NCBI GenBank assembly: GCA_902571095.1
Contig: CACGAV010000011.1
Span: forward strand, 1-34,898
Direction: 5' to 3'
Origin: an uncultured Pelagibacteraceae bacterium
GTDB taxonomy: Bacteria; Pseudomonadota; Alphaproteobacteria; Pelagibacterales; Pelagibacteraceae
DNA length: 34,898 bases
Each line of letters starts with the position of its first letter. Position 1 is the stretch's first letter. A program made the position numbers and the translations under genes. Shown in pieces: positions 24,222 to 34,251 of the stretch. The notes under the pieces were generated by a model. That model was not told the origin of the DNA and did no database searches. It saw only the letters and a list, made by a program, of their open reading frames with translations.

Positions 24222-25572
24222 TCAACTTAACTTATCAAATACTATAACTGGCAAAAGAGAAACGTTTGTACCAATTAATCCAAAAAAAATTGGGATGTAT
24301 GTTTGTGGTCCAACTGTTTATGATTTACCACATATTGGAAATGCTAGACCTTTAGTAGTGTTTGACGTTCTATTTAGAGTATTGTCAAAAATTTTTGGAA
24401 AAAACAACGTGACTTACGTAAGAAATATAACTGATATAGATGATAAAATTATAGAAAGTTCAAAAAATAAAAAAATTTCTATAAGTGAACTAACTTCAAA
24501 AATCACTAAAAGCTTTCATGAGGATTGTAAATATTTGAATTGTTTAAAACCAAGTTATGAACCAAAAGCAACAGAACATATCAAAGGTATGATAACTATG
24601 ACTGAAAATTTATTGAAGCATAATTATGCTTATGAGAAAGATAAACATATATATTTTTCTATTAACTCTTTTAAAAATTATGGAAAGTTATCAAAAAAAA
24701 ATCCAGAAGAATTAGTTGCAGGAGCAAGAGTAGAGGTTTCAAAGTTAAAAAAACACCCTCTTGATTTTGTTCTTTGGAAACCATCATCAACAGAAGATCC
24801 TGGATGGGTATCCCCATGGGGACGGGGAAGACCTGGCTGGCATTTAGAATGCTCTGTCATGAGCGAAAAATTTCTTGGAAAAAATTTTGATATTCATGGA
24901 GGAGGTTTAGATCTAATTTTCCCCCATCATGAAAATGAAATTGCACAATCATGTTGTGCTAATCAACTAGAAAAGTTTGCAAATTATTGGCTACACAACG
25001 GCTATGTAACTTTTAATAGTGAAAAAATGTCAAAATCTTTAGGGAACATCGTAACAATTGAAAAAATGCGAAAAAAAATTAATGGACAGGTTATTAGACT
25101 TGCCCTATTAAGCTCACATTACAAACAACCTTTGGATTGGAATGAAAATTTAATTGAGGAAAGTCAAAGTACCCTCGATAAGTGGTATACTCAATTTGAT
25201 GATAATAAAGAGGGTGTGTTGAACCAAGATTTATTAAGACCACTTTTGGAGGATTTGAATACCCCAGGTTATATAGCAAATCTTCATTCACTTTATGATA
25301 AAGCATCAAAGGGAGATAGCTCTTCAAAAAAACTTTTCCTTTCAGGATGTAAACTTATAGGATTATTAGAGGAAGACTTAAATGAATGGATTAAATTTAA
25401 AAAAATAAGATCTAAAATAGACGAAAAGACTATCGAAAATAAAATAAAAGATAGGGATCAAGCTAGAAAAAAAGGGGATTTTAAATTAGCAGATAATATT
25501 AGAAAAGAACTAGAGAGTAGCGGAGTAATTATTGAAGACAAAGGAAACAAAACAATTTGGAAATACAAATGA
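24211..25572 (+). CDS. cysS: Cysteinyl-tRNA synthetase
   Basis: A 453-residue class I aminoacyl-tRNA synthetase. The N-terminal MYVCGPTVYDLPHIGNARP holds zinc ligand Cys32 and the HIGN version of the HIGH motif (41-44). Other zinc ligands are Cys214 (HLECSVM), His239 and Glu243 (FPHHENE), with the same spacing as in E. coli CysS. KMSKS is at 272-276. The anticodon-binding helical end (IENKIKDRDQARKKGDFKLADNIR) is complete. It starts inside the end of nadE and ends with an ATGA overlap on cimA, so expression of the three is linked. Confidence 0.97.
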   Translation: MKNNQLNLSNTITGKRETFVPINPKKIGMYVCGPTVYDLPHIGNARPLVVFDVLFRVLSKIFGKNNVTYVRNITDIDDKIIESSKNKKISISELTSKITKSFHEDCKYLNCLKPSYEPKATEHIKGMITMTENLLKHNYAYEKDKHIYFSINSFKNYGKLSKKNPEELVAGARVEVSKLKKHPLDFVLWKPSSTEDPGWVSPWGRGRPGWHLECSVMSEKFLGKNFDIHGGGLDLIFPHHENEIAQSCCANQLEKFANYWLHNGYVTFNSEKMSKSLGNIVTIEKMRKKINGQVIRLALLSSHYKQPLDWNENLIEESQSTLDKWYTQFDDNKEGVLNQDLLRPLLEDLNTPGYIANLHSLYDKASKGDSSSKKLFLSGCKLIGLLEEDLNEWIKFKKIRSKIDEKTIENKIKDRDQARKKGDFKLADNIRKELESSGVIIEDKGNKTIWKYK

Positions 25573-27170
25573 AAAAAGAAAAAATATATATTTTTGACAC
25601 CACATTAAGAGACGGAGCTCAAACAGAGGGTGTTAATTTCTCTATTGACGATAAAAACAAAATAGCAAAGGCACTAGCGGATCTTGGTGTTGACTATTTA
25701 GAGGGTGGATGGCCAGGAGCAAATACTTTGGATACGACTTTTTTTAACAAAGCTCCTGATTTAGGTAAAACAGTTCTTACAGCATTTGGCATGACAAAAA
25801 GAAGTGGCCGGAGCGCTCAAAATGATCCTGGGTTATCATCAATCTTAAACTCAAATACCTCGGCAGTTTGTTTAGTGGGAAAGTCATGGGATTTTCATGT
25901 TGATAAAGCATTGGGTATTTCCAAAGAGGAAAACTTGAAAAATATCAAAGAGTCAGCAAAATTGTTTATAAAAAATAAAAAAGAATTTATGTTTGATGCG
26001 GAACACTTTTTTGATGGATATAAAGATAACTCTCAATATGCTTTAAACTGTATAAAAGCTGCGTATGAAGAAGGAGCGAGATGGATTATACTCTGTGATA
26101 CTAATGGTGGAACCCTACCCAATGAAGTTGGAGAAATTGTTTCTAAAGTAGCAAAGATCATACCTGGCAAAAATCTGGGAATTCATGCACATAATGATAC
26201 AGAAAATGCTGTAGCTAATTCTCTAATTGCCGTTTTATCCGGCGTTCGTCAAGTTCAGGGTACAATTAATGGATTGGGAGAAAGATGTGGTAATGCAAAT
26301 TTAATGTCTGTAATTCCATCTTTAGTATTAAAAGAAAGTTTTTGTAAAAAATATGAGATAGGAATTACTAAAGATAAAATGAAAACATTAACAGATTGCT
26401 CTAGACTTTTGGATGAAATATTGAATAGAAAATCAAATAGACACTCAGCATATGTAGGAGCATCAGCTTTCGCACACAAAGGAGGGCTTCATGTATCAGC
26501 AGTGACCAAAGATCCAAAAACTTACGAACATGTAAATCCAAATTTAATTGGTAACTACAGAAATATAGTAGTGTCAGATCAATCAGGAAAATCAAATATA
26601 ATGTCTAGATTGGAAAAGTATGGAATTAAAATTGACAGAAATGACCCAAAAGTTCAAAGCTTGCTCAACGAAGTTAAAGACAGAGAGTTTGCTGGTTACT
26701 CATATGATGGTGCCGATGCATCTTTCGAGCTATTAGCAAGACGTCTTTTAGGTGAGATACCAAAGTACTTAACAATTTCAAAATATGATGTTTCTGTCAA
26801 AAGAGATTCTAAAAACAAAATAAATTCTTTGGCAAAAGCACACATCTTAGTTGATGGAAAAGAAATTATTTGTGAAGGATCAGGAAATGGCCCGGTAAAT
26901 GCTTTAGATAACGCCATCAGATCAAATGTCGATAAGGTTGGAAAATACTCAAAATATTTAAAAGATTTAAAATTAGTTGATTACAAAGTAAGAATTTTAA
27001 ATACAGGAACTAATGCAACTACAAGAGTTTCAATAGAAAGTACCGACAAAGATGGTAAAAACTGGTTCACTATCGGGGTTTCTCCGAACATAATAGATGC
27101 TTCATTCAAAGCTTTAATAGATAGTTTAGATTACAAACTATATAAAGAAAAAGCACCAGCTAATGATTAA
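25569..27170 (+). CDS. cimA: (R)-citramalate synthase
   Basis: A 533-residue member of the isopropylmalate/citramalate synthase family. DTTLRDGAQTEGVNFS at 10-25 is the metal and catalytic motif, GGWPGANTLDTTFF near 45 is the version typical of CimA (LeuA and NifV differ here), HAHNDTENAVANSL supplies the two metal histidines, and NGLGERCGNANL follows. The C-terminal about 130 residues are the LeuA-type regulatory domain where isoleucine is expected to bind. It condenses pyruvate and acetyl-CoA to citramalate, a threonine-independent route to isoleucine. I choose ATG 25569, overlapping the cysS stop as ATGA, not the TTG at 25557. It overlaps trmJ by eight bases. Confidence 0.9.
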   Translation: MKKEKIYIFDTTLRDGAQTEGVNFSIDDKNKIAKALADLGVDYLEGGWPGANTLDTTFFNKAPDLGKTVLTAFGMTKRSGRSAQNDPGLSSILNSNTSAVCLVGKSWDFHVDKALGISKEENLKNIKESAKLFIKNKKEFMFDAEHFFDGYKDNSQYALNCIKAAYEEGARWIILCDTNGGTLPNEVGEIVSKVAKIIPGKNLGIHAHNDTENAVANSLIAVLSGVRQVQGTINGLGERCGNANLMSVIPSLVLKESFCKKYEIGITKDKMKTLTDCSRLLDEILNRKSNRHSAYVGASAFAHKGGLHVSAVTKDPKTYEHVNPNLIGNYRNIVVSDQSGKSNIMSRLEKYGIKIDRNDPKVQSLLNEVKDREFAGYSYDGADASFELLARRLLGEIPKYLTISKYDVSVKRDSKNKINSLAKAHILVDGKEIICEGSGNGPVNALDNAIRSNVDKVGKYSKYLKDLKLVDYKVRILNTGTNATTRVSIESTDKDGKNWFTIGVSPNIIDASFKALIDSLDYKLYKEKAPAND

Positions 27171-27867
27171 TAAAATCGGCTTTGTTTTAGTAAAACCTCA
27201 ATTACCAGAAAATATAGGATTTTGTGCCAGAGCACTAAAGAACTTTGGTTTTAAAAGCTTAGATCTCGTAAATCCTAAAAAGGAATGGCCAAATCAAAAA
27301 GCAATAGCGACATCTGTTGGTGCAAAAGATATTATTAATAAAACAAGAGTTTACTCACATATTAAAGATGCAATTAATAAATATGATGTTGTTTATGCTT
27401 CATCAGCAAGAAAAAGGGATATAAATAAAAAACATTTATCTTTTGATCAATTTATTAAAAGTATTAAAATAAATAGCAGTAAGAAAATCGGACTTATTTT
27501 TGGACCTGAGGCTTCAGGCTTATCCAATGAAGACATTGCTTATTCCAATTATGTTTTTAAAATACCAGTAAATAAAAATTTTGAGTCTATAAATCTTTCT
27601 CATAGTGTAATTTTAATTTGTTTTGAAATATTTAAAAATTTTAAAAAAAATTATCCTAAAAACAAAAAAAAACTCAATGATACAATTAGTAAAAAAAGTC
27701 TTAACACATTGGTCAACTATTTGGAGAACCGTTTAGAAAAAAAGGGTTTTTTCTCCCCCAATGAAAAGAAAAAAATAATGCTTATAAATCTCAGAAATAT
27801 TTTTGGTAGATTGGAGTTAAGTCATAAGGAATTAAGGATATTATCAAGCATTTTCAGTAAATTTTAA
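27163..27867 (+). CDS. trmJ: TrmH/SpoU-type RNA 2'-O-methyltransferase, TrmJ-like
   Basis: A 234-residue knotted (SPOUT) methyltransferase. Motif 1 is LVKPQLPENIGFCARALKNFG, in which the Asn and Arg are the catalytic-type residues; motif 2 is GLIFGPEASGLSNEDIA; motif 3 is INLSHSVILICFE. These fit the TrmJ/LasT group that methylates the ribose at position 32 of tRNA; target choice within the group is not certain. A Lys-rich C-terminal helical extension is present, as in TrmJ. It begins within the cimA end and is the last gene before the separate rpsD promoter. Confidence 0.85.
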   Translation: MINKIGFVLVKPQLPENIGFCARALKNFGFKSLDLVNPKKEWPNQKAIATSVGAKDIINKTRVYSHIKDAINKYDVVYASSARKRDINKKHLSFDQFIKSIKINSSKKIGLIFGPEASGLSNEDIAYSNYVFKIPVNKNFESINLSHSVILICFEIFKNFKKNYPKNKKKLNDTISKKSLNTLVNYLENRLEKKGFFSPNEKKKIMLINLRNIFGRLELSHKELRILSSIFSKF

Positions 27868-27873
27868 GAACAA

Positions 27874-27901
27874 TTGACAATCTTGGGATAAGGATTATAA
27901 A
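27874..27901 (+). promoter_or_regulatory. Strong sigma70-type promoter for rpsD
   Basis: TTGACA at 27874-27879 is a perfect -35 and TATAAA at 27896-27901 is a close -10, separated by 16 bases. The predicted start of transcription, near 27908, is only three to five bases before the rpsD ATG at 27912, so the mRNA would be leaderless or nearly so, without room for a Shine-Dalgarno sequence. Confidence 0.65.
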
Positions 27902-27911
27902 CGTTTTTTTT

Positions 27912-28529
27912 ATGACAAAAAGATTAAGTGCTAAACACAAGGTAGACAGACGTTTAAGGGTTAACTTATGGGGAAAGCCAAAAAGTCCATTTAATACTCG
28001 TAACTATCCCCCTGGTCAGCACGGACAAAGCAAAAAAGGCAAGCCAACAGATTATGGTGTTCAGTTGAATGCAAAACAAAAGTTAAAGTCATATTATGGA
28101 AACATTAATGAAAGACAATTTCGCAATGTATATAGAAAAGCTATTAAGAAAAAAGGCAATACAACAGAAAACCTTGTAGGAATACTAGAAAGAAGACTCG
28201 ATACAGTTATTTACAGGGCAAAATTTGCACCAACAGTTTTTTCAGCAAGACAACTTATCAATCACGGACATTTTAAAGTGAATAAAAAAAAGGTCAATGT
28301 TTCAAGTTATTTAGTAAAAGAGGAAGATTTAATTGAGATTAAAGAAAAATCAAAAGGCCTAACTATTATTGACACTTCTCTTAGTAATAAAGACAGAGAC
28401 GTACCTGAGTATATACAGTTAGATTCAAAAAATAAAACAGCCAAATTTGTTAGGGTCCCAAAGTTTTCAGAGATACCTTACCCAACTGTGATGGAACCTA
28501 AATTAGTTATAGAATATTACTCAAGATAA
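27912..28529 (+). CDS. rpsD: 30S ribosomal protein S4
   Basis: A 205-residue S4, the 16S rRNA-binding protein that nucleates assembly of the small-subunit body. The S4 domain is seen in VGILERRLDTVIYRAKFAPTVFSARQLINHGHF and VNKKKVNV (residues about 95-130). The N-terminal zinc-binding cysteines found in some bacterial S4 proteins are missing, consistent with alphaproteobacteria. It stands alone, away from the large ribosomal protein operon, with its own promoter, an arrangement common in alphaproteobacteria. Its 3' end overlaps the convergent grxD by nine bases. Confidence 0.97.
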   Translation: MTKRLSAKHKVDRRLRVNLWGKPKSPFNTRNYPPGQHGQSKKGKPTDYGVQLNAKQKLKSYYGNINERQFRNVYRKAIKKKGNTTENLVGILERRLDTVIYRAKFAPTVFSARQLINHGHFKVNKKKVNVSSYLVKEEDLIEIKEKSKGLTIIDTSLSNKDRDVPEYIQLDSKNKTAKFVRVPKFSEIPYPTVMEPKLVIEYYSR

Positions 28530-28844
28530 GAGAGATTTACTTTCAAAAAGTTTTTTTAATTCACCCTTTTCAAACATTTCTTTAATAATATCGCATCCTC
28601 CTACAAATTCTCCTTTAACATATAATTGAGGTATTGTAGGCCAATCAGTAAAATCTTTTATACCTTGTCTTAACTCGTTACTCACCAAAACATTTACGCC
28701 CTCAAATTTAACTTTTAAATGTTTCAAAATATTTGAAACTGTCATTGAGAAGCCACATTCAGGTGCGTCTGGAGTTCCTTTCATAAAAAGCACAATATCA
28801 TTGGAGGATATAATATCTTTTATTTTTTGATTTATTTCAGTCAT
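28521..28844 (-). CDS. grxD: Monothiol glutaredoxin, Grx4 type
   Basis: A 107-residue glutaredoxin with the CGFS active site at 30-33, the Lys of FMKGTPDAPEC, and the DWPTIPQLYVKGEFVGGCDII glutathione-binding part. CGFS glutaredoxins bind a bridging [2Fe-2S] cluster with glutathione and pass it to targets, and they form a heterodimer with BolA proteins. The gene overlaps the upstream bolA by eight bases, so the partners are encoded together. It is the last gene of the purine-bolA-grxD series. Confidence 0.95.
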   Translation of the reverse strand: MTEINQKIKDIISSNDIVLFMKGTPDAPECGFSMTVSNILKHLKVKFEGVNVLVSNELRQGIKDFTDWPTIPQLYVKGEFVGGCDIIKEMFEKGELKKLFESKSLLS

Positions 28845-29073
28845 TTTTCTCCTCAGTGACTAAAGCTAGGGCATGTAGTTCATTACCCATTTTACCTTTA
28901 AGAGCTTTATATACCATTTTATGCTGGTTAACTCTAGATTTACCTTTAAAGGCTTTTGAAACTATTTTCGCAGAAAAATGGTTATTATCACCAGCAGTAT
29001 CTTTTAATTCCAATGTAGCATCTGGAAAAGCTCTCATAATCATTTTTGAAATTTCGTCTTTAGTTAACGGCAT
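28837..29073 (-). CDS. BolA family protein (IbaG/BolA-like)
   Basis: With ATG at 29073 the product [12 protein letters not shown]... has 78 residues, the usual size for this family. The class fold motifs are present: [25 protein letters not shown] and the helix-turn with [16 protein letters not shown]. His in the HKMVY segment is the conserved cluster-ligand position for the BolA-Grx complex. An in-frame ATG at 29106 would add 11 residues and increase the overlap with purL, so I reject it. The gene lies between purL (14-base overlap) and grxD (eight-base overlap). The product likely assists iron-sulfur trafficking with GrxD. Confidence 0.92.
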   Translation of the reverse strand: MPLTKDEISKMIMRAFPDATLELKDTAGDNNHFSAKIVSKAFKGKSRVNQHKMVYKALKGKMGNELHALALVTEEKND

Positions 29074-31252
29074 TAAAATTTTTAAACCATTTGTTGCTAT
29101 AATCAAAAAGTTCTTTAGTTTTTATACTAAAAGTTTTATCAACCTCAAATATGTCATTTTGTACCTCAGCTATAATTTCAAAAAAAATATTGTTTTTTTT
29201 TAAAATATCTTCAATTTTTTTAAGATTATTTCTTTCAATTTCTAACAAATATCTACCCTGGTCTTCTGCATAAAAATACTCATTAAGATCTTTAAATTTT
29301 TTAGGCTTTACTATTTTTAAACCCAACATTGAAGCCATAGACATTTCCGCAAGAGCAACTATTATTCCACCTGAGGAAACATCATGACATGAAGAAACTA
29401 AATTATCATTTATTAATTTTGAAACAGCTAGCCCATTATTTTTTTCATTTACAAGATTGACCTCAGGCGGACAACCCTCATTTATTGAATATATATCTCT
29501 CATAAAAGTAGTTTGCTCCATATGGCCTAATGTTTTTCCAATTATAATAATAAGATTTCCAACTTTTTTGGATTTCATATTAATAATTTTTTTTAAATTT
29601 TCAAATATTCCTATACCGCCAATTACAGGTGTAGGAAAAATACTCTTCGAATTAGTTTCGTTATAAAAAGATACATTTCCAGAAACAACTGGAAAATTTA
29701 AAAATTCACAAGCTTCTTTCATTCCCTCTATGCATTCAACAAACTCTCCCATAACCTCGGGTTTTTCTGGACTACCAAAATTAAGACAATTCGTTATTGC
29801 GAGAGGTTTTGATCCAACAGAAATCAAATTTCTCCAGTTTTCACAAATAATTTGTTTTCCTCCAATCTTAGCATCTGCATTACAATAATTCGCAGAAGAA
29901 TCGACAGAAACTGATATTGCTTTCTCTTTTTTATGAATTCTTATCACAGCAGCATCTCCACCAGACTTTTGTATTGTGTCACACATTACAGATTGATCAA
30001 ATTGGTTTGTAATCCAACTTTTATTTGAATGATCTGGAGAAGACAATATCCTTAGAAGAGCCTCTTCAATTTTAATCTTTTTCAGACTTTTTAGCTTTAA
30101 TTCTTTTTTTTTATTTTTAGATGTTGTCCACTTTCTATTATATTGAGGAGCTTCATCTGCCAATGCAGTAATTGGAATATCTGCAACTTTTTTATCATCA
30201 AAATTTAATATTAAACGTTTGCTGTCAGTAGTTTTACCAATTACTACAAAGTCAAGATCCCACTTATCAAATATTTTTTTTGCTTCATTTTCTTTATTGT
30301 CATCAAGAATAATCAACATTCTTTCCTGACTTTCTGACAGCATCATTTCATAAGGTGTCATATTATTTTCTCTACATGGAACTTTATTTAGATTTAGTTC
30401 AATACCTACGTTACCTTTTGAAGCCATTTCAATACTTGATGATGTCAATCCTGCTGCACCCATATCTTGAATTGATATAATAGAATTTTTTTTCATTAAT
30501 TCTAAGCAAGCCTCTAATAATAGTTTTTCTGTAAAAGGGTCTCCTACTTGAACTGTCGGTTTCTTTTCCTCAGAATTTTCATCAAATTCTGCAGATGCCA
30601 TGGTAGCACCGTGAATTCCATCTCTTCCAGTTTTTGAACCAACATAAACAACTGGTTTGTTAATACCTTTGGCTTTAGAATAAAAAATCTTATTTTTATT
30701 TACATGGCCTACTGCCATTGCATTAACTAAAATATTTTCATTATAAGTCCTATTAAACTTTGTTTCACCACCAACAGTAGGAATACCAACTGAGTTTCCA
30801 TAACCACCAATTCCGGAAACAACACCATTTAATAAGTTTTGAGTTTTCTTATTTTCTGGAGAGCCAAAATGAATTGAATTCATTAACGCAATTGGTCTAG
30901 CCCCCATTGTAAATACATCTCTCAATATTCCACCAACCCCTGTAGCTGCACCCTGATAGGGCTCTATAAATGATGGATGATTATGACTTTCAATCTTAAA
31001 AACTATTGCATCATCGTCTCCTATATCTATTACACCCGCATTTTCACCCGGACCTTGAATTACAATATTATTTTTTGTTGGCAATTTTTTAAGATGAATT
31101 TTAGAGGATTTATATGAGCAATGCTCATTCCACATTGCAGAAAAAATTCCTAGTTCTAGCAAATTTGAATCTCTACCTAAAAGTTCTTTAATTTTTTTGT
31201 ACTCTTCTAGCTTTAAACCATGTTTTTCTATTTGCTCATTTTTTATAGTCAT
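29060..31252 (-). CDS. purL: Phosphoribosylformylglycinamidine synthase, small PurL subunit
   Basis: A 730-residue small-type PurL, the ATP-dependent amidotransferase subunit that works with PurQ (glutaminase) and PurS. Motifs: [12 protein letters not shown] with the conserved His, [49 protein letters not shown], and [13 protein letters not shown], then the second AIRS-like half with GGDAAVIRI. The N-terminal PurS-like and C-terminal PurQ-like parts of the large E. coli enzyme are absent, as expected, since separate purS and purQ genes are upstream. The gap to purQ is one base. Confidence 0.96.
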   Translation of the reverse strand: MTIKNEQIEKHGLKLEEYKKIKELLGRDSNLLELGIFSAMWNEHCSYKSSKIHLKKLPTKNNIVIQGPGENAGVIDIGDDDAIVFKIESHNHPSFIEPYQGAATGVGGILRDVFTMGARPIALMNSIHFGSPENKKTQNLLNGVVSGIGGYGNSVGIPTVGGETKFNRTYNENILVNAMAVGHVNKNKIFYSKAKGINKPVVYVGSKTGRDGIHGATMASAEFDENSEEKKPTVQVGDPFTEKLLLEACLELMKKNSIISIQDMGAAGLTSSSIEMASKGNVGIELNLNKVPCRENNMTPYEMMLSESQERMLIILDDNKENEAKKIFDKWDLDFVVIGKTTDSKRLILNFDDKKVADIPITALADEAPQYNRKWTTSKNKKKELKLKSLKKIKIEEALLRILSSPDHSNKSWITNQFDQSVMCDTIQKSGGDAAVIRIHKKEKAISVSVDSSANYCNADAKIGGKQIICENWRNLISVGSKPLAITNCLNFGSPEKPEVMGEFVECIEGMKEACEFLNFPVVSGNVSFYNETNSKSIFPTPVIGGIGIFENLKKIINMKSKKVGNLIIIIGKTLGHMEQTTFMRDIYSINEGCPPEVNLVNEKNNGLAVSKLINDNLVSSCHDVSSGGIIVALAEMSMASMLGLKIVKPKKFKDLNEYFYAEDQGRYLLEIERNNLKKIEDILKKNNIFFEIIAEVQNDIFEVDKTFSIKTKELFDYSNKWFKNFNAVN

Positions 31253-31253
31253 A

Positions 31254-31931
31254 TTAATTCATCAAACTTAAAAAAAGTGGTAGACCCTTCTGATCAGAAT
31301 TTATTTTATCCGCCATCCTTTCAGGGTGGGGCATCATACCTAGTATATTTTTATTTTTATTTAAAATTCCTGCAATATTATTCAAGGAGCCATTAGGATT
31401 AGATTCAGAAATAATACTTCCTTTTTCGTTACAATACTTTATTGGTATTAACTCTTTTTCTTCAAGTTCAATTAAATGTTTTTGGTTGGTAAAAAAATTT
31501 CCTTCATTGTGTGCAATATTTAATTTTAATACTTCACCATTTTTATACTTATTAAAAAATTTATTTTTGTTGGTTTGAACCCTTACAAAGATATCTTTGG
31601 ATACAAATTTTAAACCAGAGTTCCTTAATAATGCGCCTTGAAGAAGGCCGCACTCAATTAATATTTGAAAACCATTACAAATACCAATTATCAAGCACCC
31701 ATTCTTGCCAGCTTTTATTACCTCATTAAGTATGTTCGACTTAGCTGCTATTGCACCAGATCTTAAATAATCCCCATATGAGAAACCCCCAGGCAAAATT
31801 ATTAAATCTGACTTAGGCAATGTGGTTTCTTTATGCCAAACCATTGAATTTTTGAATTGCAGTTTTTCTAGAACTACAGCAATATCTCTATCACAATTTG
31901 ATCCGGGAAAAACAATAACTGACGATCTCAT
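31254..31931 (-). CDS. purQ: Phosphoribosylformylglycinamidine synthase, PurQ glutaminase subunit
   Basis: A 225-residue class I glutamine amidotransferase. [10 protein letters not shown] is the PurQ N-terminus, [15 protein letters not shown] is the oxyanion region, the nucleophile is Cys85 in GICNGFQIL, and the His/Glu of the triad are in MMPHPERM near the C-terminus. It supplies ammonia to PurL. It overlaps purS by four bases (ATGA on the minus strand), so the PurSQL subunits are translated in order. Confidence 0.96.
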   Translation of the reverse strand: MRSSVIVFPGSNCDRDIAVVLEKLQFKNSMVWHKETTLPKSDLIILPGGFSYGDYLRSGAIAAKSNILNEVIKAGKNGCLIIGICNGFQILIECGLLQGALLRNSGLKFVSKDIFVRVQTNKNKFFNKYKNGEVLKLNIAHNEGNFFTNQKHLIELEEKELIPIKYCNEKGSIISESNPNGSLNNIAGILNKNKNILGMMPHPERMADKINSDQKGLPLFLSLMN

Positions 31932-32170
31932 TCTGCTTTATTAATTTTAAAATCTTCAATAATCTGATTTGCCAACAGTTTTTCACACATTTCTTTTACT
32001 TTATCATGACCTTTGGAAGTATCATTTTCATCTAAATCAATTTCAAAAAATTTTCCTTGTCTTACTTGATTTAAATTTTCAACACCCATATTTTTTAAAG
32101 TTTGGCTAACCACTTTTCCTTGGGGGTCAAGTACATCTTTTTTCAAAGTGACTGTAACTGAAAATTTCAA
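31928..32170 (-). CDS. purS: Phosphoribosylformylglycinamidine synthase, PurS subunit
   Basis: An 80-residue protein of normal PurS size. Its pattern VTVTLKKDVLDPQGKVVSQTLKNMG, VRQGKFFEIDL and the C-terminal CEKLLANQIIEDFKI match the family. PurS bridges PurL and PurQ in the FGAM synthase complex. It begins one base after the purC stop and overlaps purQ by four bases. Confidence 0.95.
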   Translation of the reverse strand: MKFSVTVTLKKDVLDPQGKVVSQTLKNMGVENLNQVRQGKFFEIDLDENDTSKGHDKVKEMCEKLLANQIIEDFKINKAE

Positions 32171-32171
32171 T

Positions 32172-32957
32172 TTACTTTTTTTTTATACTAATTGACGTAG
32201 GTTTTTTAAAATTAACTTCACTTATATTCGTAGTTTCTGGAACAATACCTAATCTTCTAGCAACCTCTTGATATGCCTGTATAATATTACCAAGGTCTTT
32301 TCTAAATCTATCTTTATCTAATTTTTTTTCACTTTTTACGTCCCAAAGTCTACATGTGTCAGGACTAATTTCGTCTGCAAGGATGATTTCTTTATTATCA
32401 CCATCCCAAAAACGTCCAAATTCTAACTTAAAGTCTACAAGCTTAATTCCTACTCCTCTAAACATTCCTGACATAAAATCATTTATTCTAAATGTCATCT
32501 CCTCGATAGATTTTATTTCATCTGGTGTTGCCCAATTAAATGCAAATATATGTTCTTTTGCTATTAGCGGATCATCTAATTCGTCTTTTTTATAGCAGAA
32601 TTCCAATAATGGTTTTTCTAAAATTGTCCCATCAGTCACACCAAGTCTTTTGGTTAAAGAACCCGTTGCTATATTTCTAACTATGACTTCAATAGGTATT
32701 ATTTCAACAAGTTTAATTAACTGTTCTCTCATATTTAGTCTTTTTACCAAATGAGTTCTAATACCAACTTGATTTAAGTTATTTAAAATATGTTCTGAAA
32801 TTCTATTATTAAGAACTCCTTTGCCTTCGACAGTAGCCTTTTTCTTGTTGTTGAAAGCAGTAGCGTCATCTTTAAAATGCTGTATTGCCAAACCCTTTTC
32901 TTTAGTCTCGTATATTATTTTGGCTTTTCCTTCGTAAAGTTTTTTTCCTTTATTCAT
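32172..32957 (-). CDS. purC: Phosphoribosylaminoimidazole-succinocarboxamide synthase
   Basis: A 261-residue SAICAR synthetase that joins aspartate to CAIR. The ATP-binding start [30 protein letters not shown], the [18 protein letters not shown] sheet and [29 protein letters not shown] with the family's SAICAR signature (residues about 185-215) are all present. The short Ser/Lys-rich end after residue 245 is slightly variable among members. It overlaps purB by eight bases and is followed after one base by purS. Confidence 0.96.
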   Translation of the reverse strand: MNKGKKLYEGKAKIIYETKEKGLAIQHFKDDATAFNNKKKATVEGKGVLNNRISEHILNNLNQVGIRTHLVKRLNMREQLIKLVEIIPIEVIVRNIATGSLTKRLGVTDGTILEKPLLEFCYKKDELDDPLIAKEHIFAFNWATPDEIKSIEEMTFRINDFMSGMFRGVGIKLVDFKLEFGRFWDGDNKEIILADEISPDTCRLWDVKSEKKLDKDRFRKDLGNIIQAYQEVARRLGIVPETTNISEVNFKKPTSISIKKK

Positions 32958-34251
32958 TTTTAGTTAACACCCTAGAGAAAATTACATTAATTTTTCTCGT
33001 GTGATAACTAAAATCAAATAATTTTTTTAAAATATTAACAGGTATTTTGTCCATTATTGATCTATCTTTTAGTAAACTATCGTAGAACGGGATATTTTTT
33101 TGCATGGATTGAATCGCACAACTTTGAACTAGTCTGTAGGCTTTATCTCTTCGAACCCCCTTGGATGTTAATTCAAGCAAAACTCTTTGTGAGAAAAATA
33201 TTCCTTTAGTTAAATCTAGATTTTTTTTCATTTTGTCTTTATTTACTTTCATTGATTTGACCACGTTATTTAGCCTATTCAATGCAAAGTCTAATGTGAT
33301 AGTTGCATCAGGACCAATATTTCTTTCAACACTTGAGTGAGATATATCTCTTTCATGCCAAAGTGCTACGTTCTCTAAAGCAGGTATCACAGACGCTCTA
33401 ACAAGTCTTGCTAGACCAGTAAGATTTTCAGTCAGAACTGGATTTTTTTTATGCGGCATAGCTGATGATCCCATCTGTTTTTTATTAAAAAATTCTTCGA
33501 CCTCAGATATCTCAGTTCTTTGCAAGTGTCTTATTTCAACCGCAAATCTTTCTATTGAGCTCGCTATAACACCAAGTACAGAAAAAAAATAAGCATGTCT
33601 ATCTCTTGGTATTATCTGTGTAGATATTGGTTCAATAAATAAATTTAATTTTCTTGCTACATATTTTTCAACTTTAGGATCTACGTTGGCAAATGTTCCA
33701 ACGGCACCAGATATTGCACAAGTTGAAATTTCTTTTATTGCGTTATTTAATCTTTTTTGATTTCTTGAAAATTCTTTATAAAAAGTTAGAAGTTTTAAAC
33801 CGAATGTTGTGGGCTCCGCATGTATTCCGTGGCTTCTTCCTATACACAAAGTGTATTTATGTTTTATTGCTTGTTTTTTTATAGACTTTAATAAAATTTC
33901 GATTTCTTTTGATATAATTAATCCCGAGTCTCTTAATTGAATATTAAAGCATGTGTCTAAAACATCAGATGAAGTCATCCCTTTATGCAAAAAACTAGCT
34001 TCATTACCGACTTTTTCAATAAGAGTTGTTAAAAAAGCAATTACATCGTGTCTTACTTTACCTTCTACTTTTAATATTTTTTCAACATCAATTTTTGACT
34101 TAGCTTTAACTTTTCTTACTATACCTTTCGGAATTATTTTATACTTTTCCATTGCCTCAGCCGCAGCAATTTCAATTTTAAGCCAAAGAGCATATCTATT
34201 TTTATCTAACCAGATATTTTTTATTTCTTCTCTTGAATATCTTTCAATCAT
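32950..34251 (-). CDS. purB: Adenylosuccinate lyase
   Basis: A 433-residue aspartase/fumarase superfamily enzyme of the 430-residue (Bacillus-like) PurB type. It splits SAICAR and adenylosuccinate, serving both IMP and AMP synthesis. Signatures: [14 protein letters not shown], the catalytic His in RSHGIHAEP (141 and 144), and the fumarase-type signature [11 protein letters not shown] at 261-271, whose flexible loop carries the catalytic Ser (Ser262 or Ser263). It starts in a TAATG overlap with the map stop and overlaps purC by eight bases. Confidence 0.96.
   Translation of the reverse strand: MIERYSREEIKNIWLDKNRYALWLKIEIAAAEAMEKYKIIPKGIVRKVKAKSKIDVEKILKVEGKVRHDVIAFLTTLIEKVGNEASFLHKGMTSSDVLDTCFNIQLRDSGLIISKEIEILLKSIKKQAIKHKYTLCIGRSHGIHAEPTTFGLKLLTFYKEFSRNQKRLNNAIKEISTCAISGAVGTFANVDPKVEKYVARKLNLFIEPISTQIIPRDRHAYFFSVLGVIASSIERFAVEIRHLQRTEISEVEEFFNKKQMGSSAMPHKKNPVLTENLTGLARLVRASVIPALENVALWHERDISHSSVERNIGPDATITLDFALNRLNNVVKSMKVNKDKMKKNLDLTKGIFFSQRVLLELTSKGVRRDKAYRLVQSCAIQSMQKNIPFYDSLLKDRSIMDKIPVNILKKLFDFSYHTRKINVIFSRVLTKNE

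Noticed and set aside
29073-29106. Upstream ATG of bolA (11 extra residues)
   Set aside because: It deepens the overlap with purL and adds residues not found in the family; the ATG at 29073 gives the usual length.
28856-29203. Open frame of 115 codons on the plus strand
   Set aside because: It lies antisense to bolA and the end of purL, both of which have clear family motifs; its translation has no recognisable pattern.
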